From the NCBI RefSeq assembly GCF_027244095.1, contig NC_069671.1:62001-126000 (forward strand): a stretch of 64,000 nucleotides of DNA, in the 5' to 3' direction. The position numbers and the translations under genes were made by a program. Positions 38,401 to 50,800 of the stretch are shown in pieces (the first letter of the stretch is position 1; each line of letters opens with the position of its first letter). Origin of the DNA: Hemicordylus capensis (taxonomy: Eukaryota > Chordata > Lepidosauria > Squamata > Cordylidae). A model generated the notes under the pieces. That model was not told where the DNA came from. It saw only the letters and a program-made list of their open reading frames with translations, and made no database searches.

Positions 38401-41400
38401 GCCGGTAGAATATTCCCCGGGGAGAGCAGGAGGGATGGCCAGCCGCCAGACGGGAGGGGAAAGGGGCGAGGGCCTCCCTTCAGCCCAGCCTCCCTCCCCA
38501 CGGCGTTTCATGCTCCTGATGGGAGGTCACCCCCAGGCCCACTTCGTCCTTCCCCGTTCCCTGTTCTAGCTTGCAGAGATGCTGCCTGTGGGAGCTCAGC
38601 CAAGCAGGCCCGGACAGGAGCCCAGCTCTGTGGGGTGTGGTCTCTGTGTGGCCCGCCACGGCCTCCCCCTCCGCTGGCAGCCTTGGGAGCCTCTCAGGCC
38701 GTCAGCCTTGCTTACCCTGGGGCTTCCACCCCCTTGTTTTCCAGGAGCGCTGCTCTCCATGGGCTTTGGATTTGTGGAGTACAAAACGCCAGACCGTGCT
38801 CAGAGGGCCCTCAGGCAGCTGCAGGTACTGGCGAATGCCTCTTTGCTCTTCTGCATGTGGGTCTGTTTCGTGTCTGTCTTCCGCTTTCCAAGCAGAGTTG
38901 AGCAGGAGCTCTGGGAGCCGCGAGTGGGCGCCTCTCCCTTCCTGGAGTGCGGTGTCCTGCCCTAATCCCTGTCGTCTTCATCCTGCCCTTTGCTTGTCGG
39001 CCTCCGTCCTGCTCCTCATGTGGTTGCCTGGTGTTTTTTCTTTAGGTGTACACCTCTGATGTTTTTCAAATGCACTCTTAAAAATGCAGTGTGTGGAGGT
39101 GACAAGCAGGCGAGGGAAGGGAGCCCCCCCCCCCATCCCCGGAGGCAGGGAATGACGATGTCTTAATAACACCCTCATCGGGGCTGTCCTGCCTCTCCTC
39201 TAAAGCTGTGTTTGCCCGCTGCAGTTTGTGTGTGCGCACGTGCGCTCTACCTATTCTCGGCTGGTGTAGGAGGTCACCCAAGCTTGGGGGGATTACATCC
39301 CCCCACATGCTCCAAAAGGCAGGAAGTAGTCCTACCTGAAGATCCCTAACCCAGTGCATGTGGGCGGATCTCGTCCTCAGTCCTACTTCCGGCCTTTGCT
39401 CCAGAAGGAGCTCGCATTACAGCTCGCTGGCTCTGGCCTTGTTAACTAGGCCTCTTCTTTTCTTCTGCTCTTATTCCTGTTATTTTTGACTATTTCCAAT
39501 CTATTCTTCACCTGGTATTCTACTACTATTAGTTTTCTCTAGTTACTAAAGAAAAAAGTTCCTAGAAGCCATTTGCAGCCCAGCCGGCAAAGGGGAAGGG
39601 GACGGCAGGGAGTTCTCCTGTCGTCCTCTTGTAATGGGGGGGGACATTTGGCAAGAAGGGGGCGGCGGGGGACCTCTTGATAGCTGCAGGGGGCGGCCGC
39701 CAGCTGAGCGGGGCTTAGCTTGAAGGGGGCGGCAGGGACTGGGAGCGATCCTGCCGCCCGATTATAACTTATGTATACAAATGGAGGAGCCGAGTGGAGA
39801 TTGAAGCGGGTGGCACCCTGCCGCCCGATTACTACAAAAATTACAGTGACTTTGAAGGAAGGGGTGAGTAAAGCCCCCCCTGTTTTAATTGGAACCCCCC
39901 ACCCCAGTGCCCGACTGGTTCCGTGCACACCCCTACCCAGAAGGCCATGAACAGCTCCCCCCGGTGAGATCGGGACTTGCTCAGGGGGGTGAGGAGGTGG
40001 GTGCAGATGCCCCCTATGTGGCCCCTCCCTCAGGGCCTACTGCTACAGGGAATGTGGGGGTCCCCCCCGATGCTGCCACTGTAAAGGGCTGGATTCAGGA
40101 GGCCGTTCAGGTCTCCCTGGCAGCGGCGCTTAAAGCGCGGAAGCCTGCAAGGCATTGCAAGGCAGGTGGTGATCCATGTGTCGTCCTCAGACTCTCGGGA
40201 GGAGACGGTGCCCGCCAAGCAGCCCAGGGTGGCTATACGCCAGGACTCTGTGCCCTTGTGTAGGGGGAGGTCTTCAGATGAGGCAGGAGAGAGGACTCCC
40301 CAGATTTATTGCAGCCCGGGGATAGTGGGTCGGAGACATTGCTGGGCAACCCAGACAAGGGGCCCCCCTCCTCGGAAGAGGGGGAGATTATTGAGGACTC
40401 TGCAGCAAACTTACACAGTCAGAGGCTCTCTCTTATGGAGGACTTTCAGCCACTAATTAACCAGGCTATTGCTGCACTTGATCTGAAGCCAGTTACAGAG
40501 GAACTGGTCTCTCCTGTGTCCAAGGGCTCCTTGGTGCTGCCTAAGGCTAAGGTACCGCAGATTAAATCAGTGATACCTGAGGGCTTTACTAAGACCATCA
40601 AGGAGGAATGGGCGGCTATTGCGACTCCCAAAGCGTATGTTGGCATTGGCTAGCAAATTGTACAACTTTGAGGAGGAGACTCTGGACTTGCTGAAGGTGC
40701 CACTTACGGATGCTCACTTCGGGGCCCTACTTAGTAGCATAGTGGTACCCAAGGATGGGGACTCCTCTTTTAAGGAGCCAGGAGACAGAAAAGCAGAATC
40801 TGCACTGTGCAGGGCCCACGAGGCTTCAGCAATGGCCATCAGAGCTGACACCACTGCGTCTTGGGTGTCTAGAGCTTACCCAATGACCCTCCCGCTGGTC
40901 AATCTAAGATGCGGCGTAAGCGACTTCGTCTGCAGAGGGCAGCTGCCTTTTCAGCGGATGCTACTCTGGACAGTGTTCAATTCTCGGCACGTGCGGTCAG
41001 TGCAGGTGTCCTGGCAAGATGCAACATATGGCTGAAATATTGGAAAGTTGATGATATGTCTAGGGCTAATTTAGCTGCTGTTCCCTATGCTGAGGGGAAG
41101 CTAATTGGGGATGAGGCCCTGAAAGAGGTCCTCATTGAAACTAAGGATAAGCGCAGGGCTCTGCCGTCAGCGCCTAGGAAGGAGGACAAGAGTTTTAATC
41201 GTAGACAGACGCAAACCTTCAGGGCGTTTAGACCTCAGTTTTGTCAGACGGAGCCTTTTAGGCCTTTTCCATCGCAGTGGAACAGATCCAGAGGCCAAGG
41301 CAAGCAAGGGTTCAATCAGCAGAACCGTCAGTCTTTCGGAAACCAGCAGCGGGGCCACAAGCAGCAGTCCTGACTCCCACTCAGGCAAAGTGGGGGCCCG

Positions 41401-44400
41401 CCATTTGGCCCGTTTGGAAAGAATCCATCAATGACAGGTGGGTTCTTTCCATTATTCTACACGGGTACAAAGTGGAGCTGGCCAGCCCCCCAGGAAACCG
41501 ATTCCTCCTTACCCCTAGATCCAGGAAACTGGAAAAGCACAAGGGGTTGTCCTTGGCCATTCAGTATCTGGTGGCTATAGGGGCCATAGAGGAGGTCACA
41601 CCTCTTCAGAGAGGCATCTATTCTGTGATTTTTACGATGCCAAAAAAGGACGGATCGGCCAGGGCAGTTCTCAACCTACGCCCAGTCAACCGCTTTGTGA
41701 TAAAAAGGAGGTTCAGGATGGAAACCCTTTGTACCATCTCAGAGGCATTGCAGATGGGGGAGTACATGGCTTCAACAGATCTCCAGGAGGCCTATTTACA
41801 CTAGGCCTCTTCTTTTCTTCTGCTTATATTCCTATTATTTTTGACTATTTCCAATCTATTCTTCACCTGGTATTCTACTACTATTAGTTTTCTCTAGTTA
41901 CTAAAGAAAAAAGAAAATAATAACAGTTTAATCGTGAGGCGGACATTTAATTACCTTCTTTTTGTCCGGATGCTCGTCACCCTGCAGAGAAGGAGTGGCA
42001 CCGGATGCAGGCTTTTCGTAAGTCAGATGCTCTTTTTGTGGCCTTTAAGGCTTCTAAGATGGGATGCAAGGTCTCTACAGCCGTTATCGCTCGATGGGTC
42101 CGTTCATGCATTACAGTGTTGTACGAAGCCCAGAAACTTCCGGTGCCTGGCCAGATTACGGCACACTCAACTACATCGGCAGCCACTTCCGCTGTGTTAT
42201 CTTCACTGACGTCCCTTGAAGAGATTTGCAAGGCAGCTACTTGGTCATCGCCTTTTACATTTTCAAGGCATTACAAGTGGGATGAACATGAAGCTGCCAG
42301 AGCGGCATTTGGTCGGAGGGTCCTGCAACGGGTCCTTCCGGCTCAGTTGCTGCAGCTTGGGTATTTTCCCTCCCGTGGTTGGTGCTGTGGTATGTCCCAA
42401 GCTTGGGTGACCTCCTACACCAGCCGAGAAAGGTACATTGGTACTCACCGTGAAGGTGTCTTCTGGCTGGTGTAGAAGAGGTCACCCAAGGCCCGCCCGG
42501 GTTGTGTGAGGCTGCAGCTGATGATCTGGTTATAGGGGGACAGTTTTTCTGTCTTTCTCTGCATTATGGTTCGTATATTGTTGTATATTCTCTGTTATGT
42601 TCTGTGGTTTTCATTCTGTAGCTTGAGCTGTTTTAAGCACTGAGGAGATCCGCCCACATGCACTGGGTTAAGGATCTTCAAGTAGGACTACTTCCTGCCT
42701 TTTGGAGCGTGTGGGGGGATGTAATCCCCCCCAAGCTTGGGTGACCTCTTCTACACCAGCCAGAAGACACCTTCACGGTGAGTACCAATTTACCTGTCTC
42801 CCTGAACCCAAGGTCAGGTTTTTCCCCAGGTTCTTTGCTGTTAGACATTGGAGGGTCATCTTCAATACAGAGTCCTTTTCCTTTCGAGTTTATGCAGGTA
42901 TAACCTGTATTCAACCTCTCTTTTTTATGGGAGGAGTCTTAAATTCAGGGTAAATACAGTATATTTGTTTGTTTGTTTTTAAATTTATACCCCGCCTTTC
43001 ATTAAGAAAATCCCAAGGCAGCTCACAATAAAATTTAAAAACAAGATTATAAAAAAGACACATTAAAACATTGAGCTAAAAATATAAAAATAAATCTGAT
43101 TAAAAATAAAATTAAAATTAAAACACAAGCATATGTATGTATACAAGTGGATAAAGTGGTATATACATTCAATAATTTAAAATCTGCTGGCTGATTGATT
43201 GGGGGACCTGTTTTAGTTGATGACAATGTTTCTTAATTGAGAACTGGATCAATGTGGCAGTCCCAGTTTCTCAACGCATCCTCCTTTTTACAGGGTTGCT
43301 CAGTGGATGGCCACCAGTTAGAAGTGAAGATCTCAGAAAGAGCCATCAGGTAAAATTCTTCTCCTGCCAAACCCTGTCCCTGTCCTCTTTCCTGCCCTGT
43401 CATTTCAGTCCTCTTGCCGACTCAGGTCTCATCGCAGCCAGGAGGTGAGGGCGGAATTCTGCCTCTGCCCGAAGGCCAGTCCCCAGGCCCAGGCCCCAGT
43501 CGGCAGGGTGAGGAAAATGCTGAGCTGCCCTTCGAGGGTGGTTGTGTGTGAAGCACTGTATATGCATTGGGGGCTGGGCCCTCTCTTCTCTCCCTCTCCC
43601 TTTTTAAAAATCGATTTCGTTGGGTTTATTTAAAAAAAAAAAAAAGTCTGTATCCACAGGAAAGTTTATATACAGTTTTAACAACAATTCTAAATCCTCT
43701 TTTTGAAATGCTGTGCATATGGATAGCGTGTGTGTGTAGACAACTGTTGTGTGTGTACACAACCTTTTCAGTTTCATCTCAAATCTGTCTAGCACCAGAT
43801 GGCTGAAACTTGCCAGGAATCCCTGCCTGCCTCTAGAGTACCACATTGTGCCAGTTGCTTGGGAAGAGCTGCTGAAGGGGCGGAGGGCGGTGTGTCTGTG
43901 TGTCTCAGGGGCCCCACACGGCCTCTTCCACGCTGGATGGTTATGGGTGGGGCACCCCCCGGGCAGGATCCCGATCTCTCTTGGGCTGCCGCTCTGTCTT
44001 TCCTTGAGAACTGCAGGCGGCTTTTATGGCATGGTTGACCTTCCTGCCTGTTGACTTGCCAGGGCGAAGGTGGCCTCGGCCCGCAAGAAGCAGGCCAGCG
44101 GGAAGCAGAAGAGCTCCAAGATCTTGGTGCGCAACATCCCCTTCCAGGCCACGGTGAAGGAGGTCAGAGAGCTTTTCAGGTAAGGAGGCCGCCTGTGGCC
44201 TGCGTTGGCTGCTCCCTGGATGTGGCTCTCCGGGGCCGGTTTGACTGAAACGGAATCTGGGGTGGGGGGAGAAGCCCGGATGGTGTTTGCTGGGACTCCT
44301 CCATGTGCCGTCACCGGAGGAGGTGGTTCCTCAGTTGCCTTGCCGAGGAGACCTGGGTGCCTCTTGATGGTGCTTTTGACATGAGGAATTTCACCAACTA

Positions 44401-46376
44401 ACTGACTAAATGTTGGGGCTGTAGTGGAAAAGCAGGTTCGGGCCTGGGTGGGGAGGCGCCCTGTCGGGTCCCTTGGCAAGAGCCTCTGCTGCCTCTTACG
44501 CTGATCTGTGGGGAGGTGACGGCCCAGTAAGGCGTCAGGGGGCGGAGGGGGGGGGCAGAGTCAGGTCTGCTCCTGCAGAGGTGCCTGGCCTGGTGAGAAC
44601 TCTCCCGCTCATGGAAGCCTCAGGGGGGCGTGGGGATATGGGCCCAAGCTCTCTCCCCAGCGTGGGCAGGCCCTCGAGGCCTCAGGCAGGGCTTCAGCTG
44701 TGGGGCGGCCTGCCCTGCTTCCACACAGGGATGCCGTCGAGGCACTTCCTGCACTGCGCAGGGGTTGGACTAGAAGGCCTTCCGAGGTCCCTTTCAGCTG
44801 ACATGCCGTGTGCCTGGCTGGGATCTCTGGCCCCCAAGGGCACTTCCTCCCCCTCGGCATGCATTGCCACGTTGGGGCACGGAAGCAGCTGGCAGGAGGA
44901 CTAGCGTGCTTGTGCCTGGGAGCAGCGCGCTCTGCGTTCGGAAAGGAGCATTGCTTGTCAGGCGGTGCGAGGAGCGCCTCTGTTAGGCAGCAAGGCCAGA
45001 TCGGGGCCAGAGGCAGTGAAGCCAGGCAAGGGCTTGCTGCTGGCTGGAGCTGGTGGGGCTCTCGGAGCAGCCACAGTCCGGCTCGCAAGGGAAGGAGCTG
45101 ACGGGGCCCGGGCAGGGGCTGGCGCCTCCTCTGCAGGGGTCCCGACAGCCCCCCTCCCTCCTTTGGGGTTCGGGTCTGCGGAGCATGGCTGCCCCTTGCT
45201 CGCCTTGGCCAGGCCGGCAGGGGGCACCCTTAAGCTTTGCCGGAGACCAGCACCAAGCTGGAGCGGAGGTTTCCCTGCAAGCTCTTCCTGGGCTGGGCAC
45301 TGCCAGCTGCCCGTGGAGGCGGGGTGTGTGTGTGTGGAGCCCTCCCCGTGCCGCCCCTTCCGGACAGCTCTGGCTGCTGCGGCTGCAGCCTGCCTCCTCA
45401 GCTGCCTCCCCATCCCCTGGTTAGTCCTCTGCGGGGAGAGGTGGTCCTTCCTGCGTGTCGTCGTCGTCTTCTTGGGCGGGGGAGAGGCGGAAGCTTCCAA
45501 GGGGCGCTTGGAGGGCGGGGCGAGGTGCTGAAGGCACAGCCAGGCGCAGAGCCCCCCCCCCCCGTGGGAACGGCGCCTGCCCTGGCCTCTGAGGCGCTGC
45601 GGAGGCCAGGCCCAGGCATGCCTCCCGCAGACGGCCTTGCAGCAGCCCTGGAAGCGGCACCTTCCCTTTTCTTTTCCAAGCCCCACAGGACCTTCCTGCA
45701 CGGAGACCGAAGAGAAGAAGGCCTCTCTGTCCTGGTGACAGGGCCTGCGTGCGGGTGGGTGTGTGTGTGTGTGTGTGTGTGTCCGGCACCTTTGGCTCTG
45801 AGGTGTGGTCCAGGGAAGGCTTCTGGCTCGCAGCATCGGAGGCTTCACCCCGGGCGCCTCGCTTCACCACGGGCCTCTGCAGCTAGTGCGGAGTAGGGCC
45901 TGGAGGGGCACCCCGAGTCCTGGGCCCGGCTGCCGCATGCAGGCAAGCCAAGCGCACGCTCTGCCCTCTTGTTCCGGAGGGCTGGGGCTCCTTCTGGGGG
46001 CCTCTGGGGCCCCTCCCGGTGGTCCAGGCAGGCCGTGCGCACCGGCTCCGTGTCCTTGCAGCCACCCTGTCGAGCCGGGCAGTGGGTCAGCCCCAGCCGC
46101 TTGGTCGGTGGTACCTTCCTGCTGCCCCGTCTGGTTGCCCTGAGCAGCAGCTGGCAGAGAGGGAAAGGGGGCCGAGAGGGAAAGGGGGGGGCAGCTAGAG
46201 CAGAGGGGCTCGGGCCTGTCCAGTCCGGCATGCCGTCCCTGCCCGCCATGGCGGCTGGCTGCTCGCTTGGCACTCTTCTTCTCAGATGGTGAGCGCTCTT
46301 GGAACCCAAGCGCCACCTCTCCACACCTGCAGACTCCTCCTAGGCCTGGTCAGAAAGCTGGGGAGTCAGAGGGGGA

Positions 46377-46430
<54 letters not shown>

Positions 46431-47796
46431 CTGGGCCTCCTTCCCGTTTTCCTCCCCCAGCGCCTTGGAAAGGAGGCATTCTGTGGCCTCCCCCCCCCCC
46501 GGTGGGCTCTCGCGATAAGCTTCGTCAGAGCTCAGGGGAGCAGCCGGGGCTTCTGGGTCCCACGTCCTCAGGCGGCCGCCTTGTGCCAAGCAGGGCTTGG
46601 GGGGACCCCGCCCCTGCTGCCCTGCAAGAACCCGAGCCGGGGGGGGGGGGCATGTGCTGGAGGCACCTGCTGCAGCCGCTGTGCAGAAGCCGCCGCCTGT
46701 GGTGCCCGCGTGACCCCCCCGCCCTCCCCTGCTGCTTCCTGCTCCTGCTCCCCCCACACCGAGTGGCACTGGCCTCCCCCTCCGCCCTCCGCCCTCTGTT
46801 CTTCGCTTGGAAATTACCACCCTGATGTGCCACTTCAGTGAAGTGCTTTAGTTGGCTTTCACCACAGAGTTAAAACACACTTCCAGGCAATAAGAATGTA
46901 GCACTGCAAACCAGCAAGTAAAGCCCCCCTAGCAGTGCTGATTTCCAAAGGGGGTATCCATCCGAAATCAGACTGGAAGCAGTCCAAAGACCTGACAGAA
47001 TCTTCAGATGACGACTGGAATTATGAACAGTGCGGGAGCCAGAGCGAATCTCATGGAGCAGGGAGTTCCACATCCTGGGTGCCACTGCCGAGAAGGCTCT
47101 TTCCTCATTCCCTCAAATGGTGATGGGATGTGTAGGAGACTCCTCTTGCTGACCCTGTGGCCCCCTCCCCCAATTGGCCCTACTTTCACCCTCCTCCTGC
47201 AATGAGAGCTGGTCTTGTGGCAACAAGCCTGACTTATCCCCTTAGCTAAGCAGGGCCCACCCTGGTTGCATTTGAAGGGGAGACTTGGTGTGTGAGCCCT
47301 GGAAGATCTTCCCCTCCGGGGATGGAGCCGCCACTCTGGGAAGAGCATCCAGGTTCCCAGTCCCCTCCCTGGCAACATCTCCAAGATGGGGCTGAGACAG
47401 ATTCCTGCCTGCAACCTGGGAGAAGCCGCTGCTGCCAGTCTGTGAAGACAAAACTCAGCTAGCTGGACCAAGGGTCTGACTCAGTCTATGGCAGCTTCCT
47501 AGGTAACGTGTCTGCCCTTGAGAGACCACGTCTGTTTCAGTGTTCCTGACCCAGCTGGAGAGCCTCAGGGCTGCCCAAACAAAAGGCCGTGGCTGTCACC
47601 TGGAGCTGGAGTCCTCTCGGTATGCAACCCCACTTCCCCTCTCAAAAGCAGAAGGGGGCCGGCGTGTGGAGGTCCCCAGCAAGTGTCACGGAGCCCCCCC
47701 CCCCCCCCGGGCACCTTTTGTGGTGTGCAGCGATTCCCCTCTGGCCTCGGGCACACGCTCCCCCCCCCCCGCTGGCCAAGAGCATTTTCTGCATGC

Positions 47797-47835
<39 letters not shown>

Positions 47836-50800
47836 CACGCGCTTTTGTTATGAAAGACACACTTCTTGGAAGTAGTTTTTCCCCCTGTGGTGATAGAAAT
47901 CGAAATGGCAGTAGGTAAAAGAGGCCGCTTGCGGGCGGGAGAATGGAAACTCTGCCAGCTAGTTCTGCTGCCCGCAGGCCAAGTGCAGGAGCCGGTGGGT
48001 AGCGGTGATGGCTCCCTCCCTCCCTCCCTCCCTCCCTCCCTCCCTCTCTCTGGCGTGTGGCTGCCCAGGCAAAGGGGCGGTGAGATGCGCAGGCCCCCAC
48101 GGTCCTTGGGGCGGGGCGGGGGGGCGGTGGCAACTCTCCCTCCGGCCAGGCCGAACTTTGGGCCATTCCAGTTTGTCTCCTGAATGGGGCAGGGGCCTTG
48201 GGGGGCGATGCCTCGGATGCTTTGGTTGGGGAGCAAAACCCACCAGAGCTCCTTGCAGCACCAGTCGGCCGGCAGCTCCCTGTGTCGTTCCAGCCACACA
48301 GTGCCTTGTTTGGAGGGTCTGGCGGGGAAGCCGCCTGTTGCTGAGCGGATGTGAGCCCTGGGCAAGGGGCGGTCTCTCGGCCTCAGTTTCCCATCTGTGA
48401 AAGGGGGGCAACGGGACTGTGGGTGCGTCTGGCGCAGTGCCGTGTGCGTGAGCACCATCCCTGCAATGGCTTTGCTCCCCCAGCAAATATCGCCATTAGC
48501 CAGAGCGAGGGAGGGAGGGAGCGGCAGGCAACCCCCCCCTTTGTATCTCATTTTCGCCTTCTCATCAAGGCCCCCCACCCCACGCCTGTGTGTGAGGCTA
48601 TTTTGACAGCTTCTGTCAGCAAAGTGCAGCTGCCTGCCAGCACCTCTGATGGGCTGCAGACACCTCTGGCTTTGTGCTGAAGACGTTTAGAATCTGATTA
48701 TCGGGCGGGGGGGGAGTGAAGGCCCCCCCCCCAACACGCACAAGGCCAATGCCAACATTTTTGCCTTGTCTGGCCGGCCTGTAGGGCTGCTTGTTTGTGT
48801 TCGTTCTCGCCTTGACGCCAGGGGAGGAGTTCAGCAGGCCATGCATATCTCTGCCTCCACTTCCCTTGCCGGGGTGGGTGGGTGGGCGGGCACAGGGACC
48901 CTCCTCAGGCAGCTTTGCATGAACGAGCCGGTTAGGGTCAGGGGATCCCTTTCAGGATATTTTCACACCTCGCTTCTGCGGTTGACGATCCAACTTTACA
49001 GATGTAATTGCGATTAAAAAACAAAGCCCTCACAAGGAAACCATTCCGCCCGTTTCGCGGCTGAAAGACGAACCCCCCGGTGATGCCTGCCGCCTCTCGC
49101 CACAGCAGATGCTCGATGGGGCAAGCAGGCCTTGATCAGGGCAGCGGAGCTTCTGGGGGGAGGGAGCTGGAGGGCCTGGGGGCCATCCTGCAAAAGGCCC
49201 TGCCCCATGTGCTCGCTAGCCAAGCCTCAAGGGATGTTGGGGTGCCGCAGAGAGCGTCTCCGGAAGCTCTTCTAGCCAGGGGCTGGCAGCCCTCAGGAAA
49301 CCCTCGTTCCAGCTGGAGGGGGCTGGATTGCTCTCAGACTCAGTGGGATGCAGACCAGACGGGAGGCGTGTGCCCCACGGAGGAGGCCCCTGGCCCCAGC
49401 CCAGGAGCAGAGAGGCCGTGCTCCCCCTCCAGCCCTTTCCCCAGAACCGATTTGGGCTCGTGCGACATGCCCGGTGAAGGAGCCCTCCTGTGTGGACTGC
49501 TGCTACCCAGGCGGGTGTAGCTGCCTTCTGCCGCCCCCTGTCCTTCCAGCAGTGCTGGCTCCCAGGCAGAGGGCCAGCATGAACTCCTGGCCAAGTGTTT
49601 TCTCGGTTCACCTTAGGGTTGCCAACTTTTCAGCCAGCCCTTGCTCTTGTGCCTTTAATGTGGTTTGCACCCATGGACAGGAAACGGTGCTCTTCACCGC
49701 ACTGAGTAGAGCTCCACTTGCTGCTTTCTGCCCATCAGGCTGCCATTAAAAGGCACAAGAGCTGGCTGGACTGAATTCTTCTGGCCAGTTGGCAGTTCTA
49801 GATAATGTCCGTCTTGAAGCTGTGTCGCAGGTGTTGCTTTGTGCTGGGGGGGGGGAGGGTCCTGGCACCCTCTTGGTTGCACAAGTGCATCTTCTCCCAA
49901 TTGTCTTCTCATGGCCCTGGGACAAAAACCATCCCACCAGTAGGAAGCCTCTTTATCCTGAGGTTGTTTTCTCCCCTGTGCCTTGTTTTTATTAATCACT
50001 GGTAATAATAGCATAACTGGTGGGTCAGCTGGTGGGTTGCATGCCAGAGTACAAGCACGGATTTGACCGCGAGAGCATCACTATGCTTGTGGTTTTTCTT
50101 CTCTTGCACCTTTATGCAGCGGGGAGTGTGTGTATCTGTCTGGGGTGGGGTGGGGGGTCTTCCCCAGAATCCGGATGAGGCTCAACCCGCCTGCCAGCCG
50201 AGGGGAAGCAGGGTCCTGCTGAGTCCGGCTCCCTACGAACAAGCCCAGGAGGTGGCCGGGTGCCCTGGCCAGCCGTTGGCCTCCCTCTGGGCTCCCTCTG
50301 GCCTGTGCTGTCCTTCCTGGCCGTGGCTCTTGAAGAGAGGCAGGCAAGAAGGACTGGACCAGGGAGCTTCTGTGTGCCCGGCAGGCCCGTTGCCACGGGG
50401 CTGGCTGGCTGCTGGAGTGGAGTCACTGTGACCCCTGAGCTGGGGCCTCTCTTGCCGCTATCGGGGACCTTGCCGTGCCCTGCGGTTGTCCTGCATTTTT
50501 CGCCAAAGGGTGTGGATCAGGCCCCGGAGTCTGACCTCTCTCCAGCGGGTGCCGCGCAGGAGGAGCACCAAGCCTGAGCCGCAGATCAGGGCTTCCTTCG
50601 CTGGTCTGAATTGTGCTTCTGCCCAGAACTCCTCGGGGGGCTGAGGGAAGCTCCTCCGTCCCAGCCTCGGCCTTTCCGCCTGAGCATACTGGCCTACCTT
50701 GCAGGGTTGTTGCAGCAAGACCGTCCAGGGGGAGCAGTTCCCACACACAAACTGGGCATGAAAAATGCAGTTGGTCCGTCTGGCTCACTGTGGCTTGCAC

